Shown here in pieces: positions 57,734-64,000 of a stretch of DNA of 64,000 nucleotides (positions within the stretch are counted from its first letter, which is position 1; each line of letters opens with the position of its first letter). The notes under the pieces were generated by a model. That model was not told the origin of the DNA. It did no database searches and was given only the letters and a program-made list of their open reading frames with translations. The DNA lies in assembly GCA_046297935.1 (NCBI GenBank), contig JBKBHA010000001.1, positions 186,001 through 250,000 on the forward strand, in the 5' to 3' direction. A program made the translations under genes and the position numbers. Source of the stretch: CAYMZZ01 sp046297935. Its GTDB lineage: Bacteria > Bacteroidota > Bacteroidia > Chitinophagales > Chitinophagaceae.

Positions 57734-58573
57734 ATGTTTGAAGATTTTGCCCACCTGCCTGCAGACGAACGTCTCATCGCCGAAAATGAATTTCTCGCTA
57801 TGAAATTGATTGCCGAAAGAGGTGCTATTATCCATATGACACCCGGGACGGATTTCAATCAGTTAAAGATTCAAAATTCCTTTCTTCGGAAAATCCTGGA
57901 AAGCGAATCGATGCTCGACGAGTCCGTGCGTGTCAGGATTGAAGATATAGTTCCTATTCGGGAAAAATTTCGACCCATTTCCGAGATCAGTACGGATCAA
58001 ATCGCCGGATGCTGGGCTGAAATGGAAAGCTATCTTTTCGATTTTGGCCTTATACTTTCTTCACGAAGTCCTCGTGTAACGCCAGCCGATCTTTATCAGT
58101 TTGCACGTGAGGAACTCACGCAACTTTCCATTCACCCCAACCGGCTCCCCGGCATGATCAGTTGTTTTGTGTACGACGATTTTCACCCCGATTACGAATA
58201 CGATGCCTGTTGTGCTGCTGTGGAAGGTGGTTTATTGCCGCTCTTCACTGATGCGACGGTACCCCCGGACCCATGTTTCGCTAAAACGGGGCTTAGCCTG
58301 AACGGAAAGTATATTACCGATCCTGCTATGTTTCGACAACGGGTAAAGGAGTTTCGGCGCCAGTTTGATCAGGCGCAGCCCAGGGTATTACGGGTTCGAA
58401 ACTGCGTGGTCGCGAATGAGCACGCTAGCGTGAAAGGCCGTTATGAAATGTTGCTCGAATCGGCGGGCGAAGCCAGACCCATAAAAGGAATATGGGAAGC
58501 TGAATTAGTATTGGAACCGAAAGACCGTTTTTGGCTCATTCAAAGTTTATGGGTTCACGGAATCGAACTCTGA
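57734..58573 (+). CDS. Unknown cytoplasmic protein with NTF2-like C-terminus
   Basis: 279 residues, no signal peptide or membrane helix. The first 120 residues are helical and charged (ERLIAENEFLAMKLIAERGAIIH; KIQNSFLRKILESESMLDE; RVRIEDIVPIREKFRPISEIS). A strand-rich part with FVYDDFHPDYEYDACCAAVEGGLLPLFTD follows, and the last 60 residues (VRNCVVANEHASVKGRYEMLLES ... GIWEAELVLEPKDRFWLIQSLWVHGIEL) look like the sheet end of an NTF2-like fold. No family recognised. It is a single gene convergent with the DUF5009 membrane protein. Confidence 0.75.
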   Translation: MFEDFAHLPADERLIAENEFLAMKLIAERGAIIHMTPGTDFNQLKIQNSFLRKILESESMLDESVRVRIEDIVPIREKFRPISEISTDQIAGCWAEMESYLFDFGLILSSRSPRVTPADLYQFAREELTQLSIHPNRLPGMISCFVYDDFHPDYEYDACCAAVEGGLLPLFTDATVPPDPCFAKTGLSLNGKYITDPAMFRQRVKEFRRQFDQAQPRVLRVRNCVVANEHASVKGRYEMLLESAGEARPIKGIWEAELVLEPKDRFWLIQSLWVHGIEL

Positions 58574-58596
58574 ACCTGGGGCAGACGGTGATTCTG

Positions 58597-59745
58597 CTAA
58601 ACCTTGATATAGATCTTTTTTCGATCCATCCAATAACATACAGCCCACATAAACGCAATCACCGTTAATGCAAACAACAAAGAGCCCACTCTGGGGTCGA
58701 TGGGTAAAATAAATTTGTAAACATGCAAATAAAGCCAGTTCCATGGGTTGCTTCCATCGCTGAAACGAATCAGTGAAAGTCCTTTTGGCAGAAATGCACT
58801 CAGGGCAAACACAAACAAAGCGTTCTTACCAAAGACGTCAAAAAACCGCGCCAACGCCCCTTTGTACTGGCGGAATTCGATCAGGTAGATCATGGTGGAT
58901 ATGGTGAGAATGGCCAGACCGCTGGTGTAGACAGTAAACGAACTCGTCCATATTTTTTTATTGATCGGAAACACCATATCCCAGGCAAAACCAACCAGCA
59001 CCAGCACGATGCCTGCCACAAACAGCGCCGTCAACATCTCGAGAGTTTTGCCTTTTTGTCGTATAAAATATCCAACGAGAAAACCAATGACCACCTGCAC
59101 AATCGCCGATAACGTACTCAACAGTCCTTCCGGATCAAAAGCTACGCCCTCGCCACGATATAGATGGGCAGTACCGAGAATTTTTTTGTCTACCTGTTCT
59201 GTGCCCACCCAGCCCTGCAGACTGTATGGATCTGCGGGGTTGCCCATATAACAAATAAGCCAATAGCCCAGCAACAAGATGATGCCAGCCGCCAGGGCCT
59301 GTCTGGGTTTGAGATAATAGGCCAGTATAGCCGCAAAGAAATAGCAGAGAGCGATTCGTTGCAGCACACCCAGAATACGTACCCCCGACTCAGGATTATC
59401 CGGATTCACCCAATGCCGAAACACCAGTTCACCCTCTTTCCAGGAGAAAAACGGCCACCAGTTCAAAAACAGACCGATGGCAAAAATCAGGATCGTACGC
59501 TTGATGACTTTTTTCCAAAAAGCCCCGTCGCCGCCTTCTCTTAGTCGTGGCAGCACAAAGGCCATGGCGTTCCCGACAGCAAACAGGAAGAAGGGGAATA
59601 CCAGATCTGTTGGCGTAAGCCCATGCCAGGGCGCATGTTTCAGCGGCGGGTAGATATTTGACCAGGACCCGGGATTATTTACCAGAATCATCAGCGCTAC
59701 CGTAGCGCCACGAAAAACGTCGAGGGAGTAGAAGCGGGAAGACAA
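58597..59745 (-). CDS. DUF5009 / heparan-alpha-glucosaminide N-acetyltransferase-like membrane protein
   Basis: 382 residues with about ten transmembrane helices. The family opening is clear: FYSLDVFRGATVALMILVNNPGSW, then HAPWHGLTPTDLVFPFFLFAVGNAMAF, where the loop His/Trp/Asp residues are conserved in HGSNAT and bacterial NagX. Later: RILGVLQRIALCYFFAAILAYY, PEGLLSTLSAIVQVVIGFLVGY and GKNALFVFALSAFLPK. HGSNAT moves acetyl groups from cytoplasmic acetyl-CoA to a glucosamine on the far side of the membrane; in bacteria it is tied to aminosugar use. Substrate here unknown. Single gene, divergent from the polysaccharide operon. Confidence 0.85.
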   Translation of the reverse strand: MSSRFYSLDVFRGATVALMILVNNPGSWSNIYPPLKHAPWHGLTPTDLVFPFFLFAVGNAMAFVLPRLREGGDGAFWKKVIKRTILIFAIGLFLNWWPFFSWKEGELVFRHWVNPDNPESGVRILGVLQRIALCYFFAAILAYYLKPRQALAAGIILLLGYWLICYMGNPADPYSLQGWVGTEQVDKKILGTAHLYRGEGVAFDPEGLLSTLSAIVQVVIGFLVGYFIRQKGKTLEMLTALFVAGIVLVLVGFAWDMVFPINKKIWTSSFTVYTSGLAILTISTMIYLIEFRQYKGALARFFDVFGKNALFVFALSAFLPKGLSLIRFSDGSNPWNWLYLHVYKFILPIDPRVGSLLFALTVIAFMWAVCYWMDRKKIYIKV

Positions 59746-60090
59746 GGTGTGTTGAATTGTTAAAGTGTTGAATTGTTGCGTTGTTTGGTAGTCTAATTAC
59801 CCGGCCGTTTAGTTATTATGTAGTGTAGCTGTTCGAACGTATTGAAAATTCGCGGCTACAAATGTTAATTGGCAATCTAGTATTTATTCATTAAATCCTT
59901 TAGAGAAAATATGCCTTCGGGTGGGGCCTGTCGATTTCCGGAAAGCGGAGATGGGGGAACCGGCGGCGACAATGTTTGCTGTACTGCAACCTCACCCTAC
60001 AACAACAACGCATCCCGGCTGCTCAACTTTTCAACTGCGCTACAATTCAACGATTCAACGCTTCAACAATTCAACAACTAAACAATTCAC
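59746..60090. repeat. Word-repeat arms in the divergent spacer before the polysaccharide operon
   Basis: Left arm TTGAATTGTTAAAGTGTTGAATTG-like words at about 59750-59788; right arm CAACGATTCAACGCTTCAAC-like words at about 60047-60088. The 250 bp between has no gene and no clear structure. The right arm ends 20 bp before the operon promoter. Confidence 0.65.
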
Positions 60091-60109
60091 TTTCTGTTCA
60101 TTTTATTCT

Positions 60110-60140
60110 TTTGCCAGTCACATTTAGGCAATTATATTTG
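60110..60140 (+). promoter_or_regulatory. Promoter of the polysaccharide operon
   Basis: TTTG at 60110-60113 and TATATTTG at 60133-60140, exactly 19 nt apart, a perfect Bacteroidota match. It leaves a leader of about 110 nt before the UpxY gene. Confidence 0.75.
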
Positions 60141-60200
60141 CACCCGAACGGCAATAGAACTCGTAGATTTCCGTTCATAGGTTTCGTTTCCGGTCGGCAC

Positions 60201-60260
60201 ATGCAAAAAAATAGCGATGTGACCGAGGTGGCGAAGCTCTGCAAATTCGTATCACATTGA
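60201..60260 (+). CDS. Possible 19-residue leader peptide overlapping upxY
   Basis: ATG at 60201 to TGA at 60258-60260: MQKNSDVTEVAKLCKFVSH. Its stop codon overlaps the TTG start of the UpxY gene (ATTGA), so translation could be coupled. No homology can be judged at this length; it may be chance. Confidence 0.3.
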   Translation: MQKNSDVTEVAKLCKFVSH

Positions 60261-60757
60261 GCCGTAAATGGTTAGCCATATATAGTCGCCCGCGCTGGGA
60301 AAAAAAAGTAGCCCAGTTGCTCACCGAAAAGGGGTTGGAATGTTATTGTCCGCTTAATAAAGTGCGACGAAAATGGAGTGACCGTATGAAGGTTGTTGAA
60401 GAGCCACTGTTCAAATCCTACGTATTTGTGAAGGTAAATGACGAAGACCGAACAGCTGTTCGTATGACACCCGGCGTCGTCAATTTTGTATATTGGAATG
60501 GCAAGCCCGCCGTTATTCGGGAGAAGGAGATAGCGGCTATTAAGCGATTTTTGAATGAGCACGAAAACGTGGAAGTGCGCCCGCTCGAAGTGCAGATACA
60601 CCAGCGGGTTAAGGTAACCGGCGGCCCTCTGATGGATCAGGAGGGCGAAGTGTTGGAGCTTCAGCACAAAACGGCGAAAGTGGCAATAGATAGTCTGGGC
60701 TATGTATTAATAGCGCAGATCGACAGAACTAAATTAACTTCGGCCCGACCGGACTAG
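60257..60757 (+). CDS. UpxY/NusG-like transcription antiterminator
   Basis: 166 residues from a TTG start at 60257. NusG N-terminal domain: RKWLAIYSRPRWEKKVAQLLTEKGLECYCPLNKVRRKWSDRMKVVEEPLFKSYVFVKV, then VRMTPGVVNFVYWNGKPAVIREKEI, and a KOW domain (IHQRVKVTGGPLMDQEGEVLEL). In Bacteroides, UpxY proteins are first genes of capsule operons and let polymerase read through terminators in that operon. Here it is also first, followed by a Wza-like and a Wzc-like gene, and a terminator-like hairpin overlaps its own 3' end. So it most likely controls its own operon. Confidence 0.88.
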   Translation: MSRKWLAIYSRPRWEKKVAQLLTEKGLECYCPLNKVRRKWSDRMKVVEEPLFKSYVFVKVNDEDRTAVRMTPGVVNFVYWNGKPAVIREKEIAAIKRFLNEHENVEVRPLEVQIHQRVKVTGGPLMDQEGEVLELQHKTAKVAIDSLGYVLIAQIDRTKLTSARPD

Positions 60758-60780
60758 TACCGGTGCGGGCTTTTATTATT
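60743..60780 (+). terminator. Intra-operon terminator-like hairpin
   Basis: GCCCG-A-CCGG (60743-60752) pairs with CCGG-TG-CGGGC (60760-60770), loop ACTAGTA, then TTTTATTATT. It overlaps the stop codon of upxY and ends 2 bp before the wza-like start codon. Without antitermination it should reduce expression of the export genes. Confidence 0.7.
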
Positions 60781-60782
60781 AC

Positions 60783-61571
60783 ATGAAAACCATCACAATG
60801 AAAATTAACCGGCGTTGGTGGATGCTGGCGATTCCGATTGTATTGCTCGCGGCCTGTAAACCGCAGCAAAAAATTCCTAATTACCTGCAATCGGTATCCG
60901 ACACCACACGGCTCCCTGATCCGAAATTCACTGAAATAAGGATTCAGCCAAATGATCTGTTGAATATTCAGGTTTTCAGTTCCAGCACGAAGCGGGAGAT
61001 TTCCGATGCGCCGTATAATTTGCCAGCCACTGGCCCGGAAGGGACGAATAGTGGATTTTTGGTGGACTTGCGCGGAAATATTGAGTATCCGATGTTAGGA
61101 GAATTGCACGTGGAGGGATTGACCCGTTTGGAGTTGGCCGATCTCATTAAGCACAAAATAAATGAAACCGACTCGGTACTCACTAATCCAACGGTGATTG
61201 TTCGATTTGCCAATTTACGAATTACTGTACTGGGAGAAGTGGGTCGCCAGGGTGTAATTCAGTTTCCAGGCGAGCGCGTCAGCATCCTCGAGGCGATAGG
61301 TCTTGCGGGTGGGGTAACTGAATTCGGGTTAAAGCAATCGGTAAAGGTAGTACGGGAAGTAGATGGCCGACGCCAGGTAGGAGTTGTCGACCTCTCGTCT
61401 GACTCATTGTTTAGTTCGCCTTATTTCAATTTGTTGCAAAACGATCTGGTTTTGGTGGACCCAACTCCACGCAAAGCTAAAAAAGCCGAGCAGGAAGTGT
61501 TTTTCCGTCAGGCTGGATTTATCATAAGTATTGTAACTGCAATGGCGGTAGTTATCCGATTATTCCAATAA
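60783..61571 (+). CDS. Polysaccharide export outer-membrane lipoprotein (Wza-like)
   Basis: 262 residues. Lipoprotein signal with lipobox VLLAAC near residue 24, then KPQQKIPNYL. The polysaccharide biosynthesis/export (PES) domain spans about residues 52-140 (EIRIQPNDLLNIQVFSSS; GFLVDLRGNIEYPMLGELHVEGLTRLELADLIKHKI), followed by a SLBB-type domain (FANLRITVLGEVGRQGVIQFPGERVSILEAIGLAGGVT). A C-terminal hydrophobic helix (AGFIISIVTAMAVVIRLF) could span the outer membrane, as in Wza. It is shorter than E. coli Wza (379 residues) as is usual in Bacteroidota. Partner of the Wzc-like kinase downstream in polymer export. Confidence 0.9.
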   Translation: MKTITMKINRRWWMLAIPIVLLAACKPQQKIPNYLQSVSDTTRLPDPKFTEIRIQPNDLLNIQVFSSSTKREISDAPYNLPATGPEGTNSGFLVDLRGNIEYPMLGELHVEGLTRLELADLIKHKINETDSVLTNPTVIVRFANLRITVLGEVGRQGVIQFPGERVSILEAIGLAGGVTEFGLKQSVKVVREVDGRRQVGVVDLSSDSLFSSPYFNLLQNDLVLVDPTPRKAKKAEQEVFFRQAGFIISIVTAMAVVIRLFQ

Positions 61572-61591
61572 TTTTTGTTTAAATATTCCTG

Positions 61592-64000
61592 ATGGAAGAT
61601 CATGTTGCAAACAATCCAGTAGCGGGCAAATCCGAATCGGGTGGTCTCACGCTGAAGGAAATGTTTTTTAAATATATCCGGTTCCTTCCCTATTTTATAT
61701 TATCGGTGGCACTGGCTCTGTTGGGTGCATTTATGTACCTGCGCTATACTGACAGAATGTATGCTTCTACTGGTAGTTTACAAATAAAAAGTCAACCTCA
61801 AAACCAACGCACCGACCCTGTCGAAGAACTCTTGTCAGGTAACAACCGTACGCAAAATATACAAAGTGAAATACAAGTGGTTAGCTCAAGGCCCGTGATG
61901 TCGCGGGTGGTCAGCCGCTTGAATCTGCAATTCTCGTATACTGCCATTGGCCGGGTGCGCGATCGCAACGTGTACGGCCAGACTCCTTTTGTGGTTGAAG
62001 TGTATGAACTAAAGGATTCGTCCCAGGCGTTTACCATGTCGGTTAAGTTCGTGGATGGTGAAAGGTTTAGACTTAACAATAGCGAGAAAACATTTGCTTT
62101 TGGAGATTTGCTGACCAATAGTTTTGGCGTTTTTTCACTCAGTAAACTGCAAACTCCTCCTGAAGATCAGGAGTATAGGATCCAATGGCGGCCGGTGGAA
62201 GCGGTGGCCCGCCATTTTGCAAATGCATTGCGGGTACAACCAAAGGGAAGTGGAACAGGTATTCTCACAATTAGCCTTGAGGCCGACAATCCGTATATTG
62301 CCGCCGACATTATCAACTCGGTAATGGTGCAGTACGATTCGTTGACGATCGAACAAAAAAATTACTCTATTGACCAGCGTATTACTTTTATTGATGGCCG
62401 GCTTGTACAGCTAAAAAAGGAGTTAGATAGCTTACAGGTCATCAACCTGAGTTACCGCGATCGTAATGACGTGATCGATGCAGAAGCTCAAACAGGCAGC
62501 GCCTTCACTAAAATAGAAGAAGCTAACCGGTTTATCCTGCAGGAAGAATTAAAGTTGAATCTGGTGGAGTACCTGACTCAGTACCTTGAAGACAGAAGTA
62601 ATCAGTTTTCTCAGGTGGTGGTACCCACTTCTTTTGGTTTGGAAGATGCGGTGCTTAACGAACTGGTATTTGGTTATAACAAAGCACAATTGGAACGAAA
62701 AAGTCTGCTTGAATCTAATATTCCCAAAGGCAACCCGGCTGTTCGCGAAGCAGAGGCGCTAATAGAGCAACAGCGGAAGAATGTGCTCGAGAACCTGAGA
62801 AATATACGACTGACTTATCTGGATGCGATCGGAAAAGTGAAGCGGAGTTCGATGGAGGATCAAAGCACCCTGAAAGCGTTGCCTGCCAAGCTGAAGGAAT
62901 TGCTGGACAATGAACGCCAGATCAACACCAAGTTGGCGCTTTACACCCTGCTGGAGGGCAAGCGCGAAGAAGCGGCCATTGAGCGTGCCGCCACCACCTC
63001 CAATACTACTATTCTGGATAAGGCAGCGGTCAACACTGTCCCGATTAAGCCGAATAAACGGATGATACAGGTCATCGCATTACTGATAGGCCTTGCTTTA
63101 CCCGCTTCAGTTTTGTTTGCGGCGGAAATGCTCAACGATAAGATTCAAAGTCGCAACGATGTGGAGAGAGCTACCGCTGCACCGATCATTGGGGAGGTTG
63201 GACATTCGTACTCTGAAAATACTCTGGTGGTTAGCGCAACCAGCCGTAGTATGGTGGCAGAACAATTTCGCACCATCCGTTCCAATCTCGATTATGTACT
63301 TACTAAGTCAAATCGCTTTGTCATACTTGTTACCTCATCATTCAGCGGCGAAGGCAAATCATTTGTAAGTACCAATATGGCAGCAGTAATTGCACTGGCA
63401 GGCAAAAAGACTATCGTACTTGAGTTCGATATCCGAAAGCCGAAAGTATTGTCGGGTCTGAAAATGGGGCGTCATAAAGGTATCAGCAATCTGTTGGCAG
63501 GAAATGCGGAATTGAACGATTTGATTTTGCCGGTGCCTGATATTCAGGGCCTGTTTGTACTTCCCTGCGGTCCCATACCACCCAACCCGTCAGAGCTCTT
63601 GCTCGATCCTAAAATCGCTGAAATGTTTGACGCCCTTAAAAGGGATTTTGATGTGGTTGTGATAGATACCGCACCAATTGGTATGGTGAGCGATGCAATG
63701 ACACTCGGAAAATTTGCCGATTGCACTTTGTATCTCACCCGTCAGGGACATACCTTCAAGAAGCAAATTGGACTGGTCGATGAAATATATCGGGAAAAGA
63801 AGCTGCCCAAAGTTTCAATCGTAATCAACGATGTGAAAATAAAGCCCGGCTACGGATACTATGGATATGGTCGCTACGGTTACGGATACGGCTATGGTTA
63901 CGGCGAAAAGAGCTCTTATTTCGAAGAGGAACAGCCTAAACCTAAAAGCCTTTTGCAACGAATTTGGCGGGCATTGAATCCGTTTAACTGGTTTCGAAAA
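61592..64000 (+). CDS. Wzc-like polysaccharide chain-length/tyrosine kinase, 3' end cut by window
   Basis: 803 codons open to the window end. Wzz N-terminal domain with transmembrane helix at about 35-55, long coiled-coil periplasmic part (LVQLKKELDSLQVINLSYRDR; NKAQLERKSLLESN), GNVR-like NKRMIQVIALLIGLALPASVLF as second helix, then a cytoplasmic BY-kinase: Walker A TSSFSGEGKSF near residue 581, VLEFDIRKPKV (A') and DVVVIDTAPIGMV (B). The tail is Tyr-rich (YGYYGYGRYGYGYGYGYG), the cluster that is autophosphorylated in BY-kinases. The last in-window residues FNWFRK look close to the true end. Confidence 0.92.
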   Translation, partial: MEDHVANNPVAGKSESGGLTLKEMFFKYIRFLPYFILSVALALLGAFMYLRYTDRMYASTGSLQIKSQPQNQRTDPVEELLSGNNRTQNIQSEIQVVSSRPVMSRVVSRLNLQFSYTAIGRVRDRNVYGQTPFVVEVYELKDSSQAFTMSVKFVDGERFRLNNSEKTFAFGDLLTNSFGVFSLSKLQTPPEDQEYRIQWRPVEAVARHFANALRVQPKGSGTGILTISLEADNPYIAADIINSVMVQYDSLTIEQKNYSIDQRITFIDGRLVQLKKELDSLQVINLSYRDRNDVIDAEAQTGSAFTKIEEANRFILQEELKLNLVEYLTQYLEDRSNQFSQVVVPTSFGLEDAVLNELVFGYNKAQLERKSLLESNIPKGNPAVREAEALIEQQRKNVLENLRNIRLTYLDAIGKVKRSSMEDQSTLKALPAKLKELLDNERQINTKLALYTLLEGKREEAAIERAATTSNTTILDKAAVNTVPIKPNKRMIQVIALLIGLALPASVLFAAEMLNDKIQSRNDVERATAAPIIGEVGHSYSENTLVVSATSRSMVAEQFRTIRSNLDYVLTKSNRFVILVTSSFSGEGKSFVSTNMAAVIALAGKKTIVLEFDIRKPKVLSGLKMGRHKGISNLLAGNAELNDLILPVPDIQGLFVLPCGPIPPNPSELLLDPKIAEMFDALKRDFDVVVIDTAPIGMVSDAMTLGKFADCTLYLTRQGHTFKKQIGLVDEIYREKKLPKVSIVINDVKIKPGYGYYGYGRYGYGYGYGYGEKSSYFEEEQPKPKSLLQRIWRALNPFNWFRK

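Noticed and set aside
1..64000. tRNA or rRNA genes, integrases, transposases
   Set aside because: None found by eye: no CCA-ended cloverleaf-like segment, no rRNA signature, no recombinase motif in the translations.

Overview
The window reads as a chromosomal segment of a Bacteroidota bacterium, most likely Chitinophagaceae or a close relative. The supporting signs are a secreted metalloprotease ending in a type IX secretion sorting domain, STN-type TonB-dependent receptors with DUF4249 lipoproteins, barrel-less MG2/plug proteins, the long (670 aa) form of IspG, a Bat (VWA/TPR) gene pair, an UpxY-type NusG paralog heading a polysaccharide export locus, and promoters of the Bacteroidota type (TTTG, about 19 nt, TAnnTTTG). 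No rRNA, tRNA, CRISPR array, transposase or integrase was seen. The assignment to family level is inference.

Layout. 1-5 kb: 3' part of acs, an L,D-transpeptidase, and a minus-strand ECF sigma / membrane anti-sigma-like / outer-membrane barrel operon. 5-13 kb: kbl, small lipoproteins, a class D beta-lactamase-like protein, batB-batC and long-form ispG. 13-21.7 kb: a NYN-domain protein behind a promoter and a terminator-like leader, a YhhN membrane protein, a WYL regulator with a VOC protein, nadB, an LpxL-like acyltransferase, an ArsR-rhodanese pair lacking any cysteine, tsaB with a truncated HCDH-like protein, and ridA. 21.8-30.4 kb (mostly minus): a T9SS metalloprotease, a metallophosphoesterase, a MurU-like nucleotidyltransferase overlapping an AmgK-like kinase fused to a RapZ C-terminal domain, and a STELLO-type glycosyltransferase with an unknown overlapping partner. 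30.6-36.5 kb: fused acyl-CoA mutase icmF and a large MG2/plug protein. 36.5-38.9 kb is an AT-richer island with a decayed RHS toxin gene and an intact putative immunity gene. 39-44.2 kb: M61 peptidase, amidase, GH63-like glucosidase. 44.4-52.6 kb: an operon-like cluster of a TonB receptor, two DUF4249 lipoproteins and a second MG2/plug protein. 52.6-53.7 kb: a gene-free block with 14 REP-like palindromes. 53.7-57.6 kb: umuDC (with a UmuD that has lost both protease residues), a 2H-like protein and a PA0069-type radical SAM protein. 60.1-64 kb: the start of a capsule/exopolysaccharide operon (UpxY, Wza-like, Wzc-like kinase), running off the window.

The most unusual signals are the protease-dead UmuD, the kinase-RapZ fusion beside MurU, the broken RHS toxin with its surviving immunity gene and a hairpin inserted into its core, the REP-palindrome block, the NYN gene's structured leader, and a recurring architecture of long intergenic inverted repeats whose arms are made of degenerate 7-10 bp words that differ from locus to locus.
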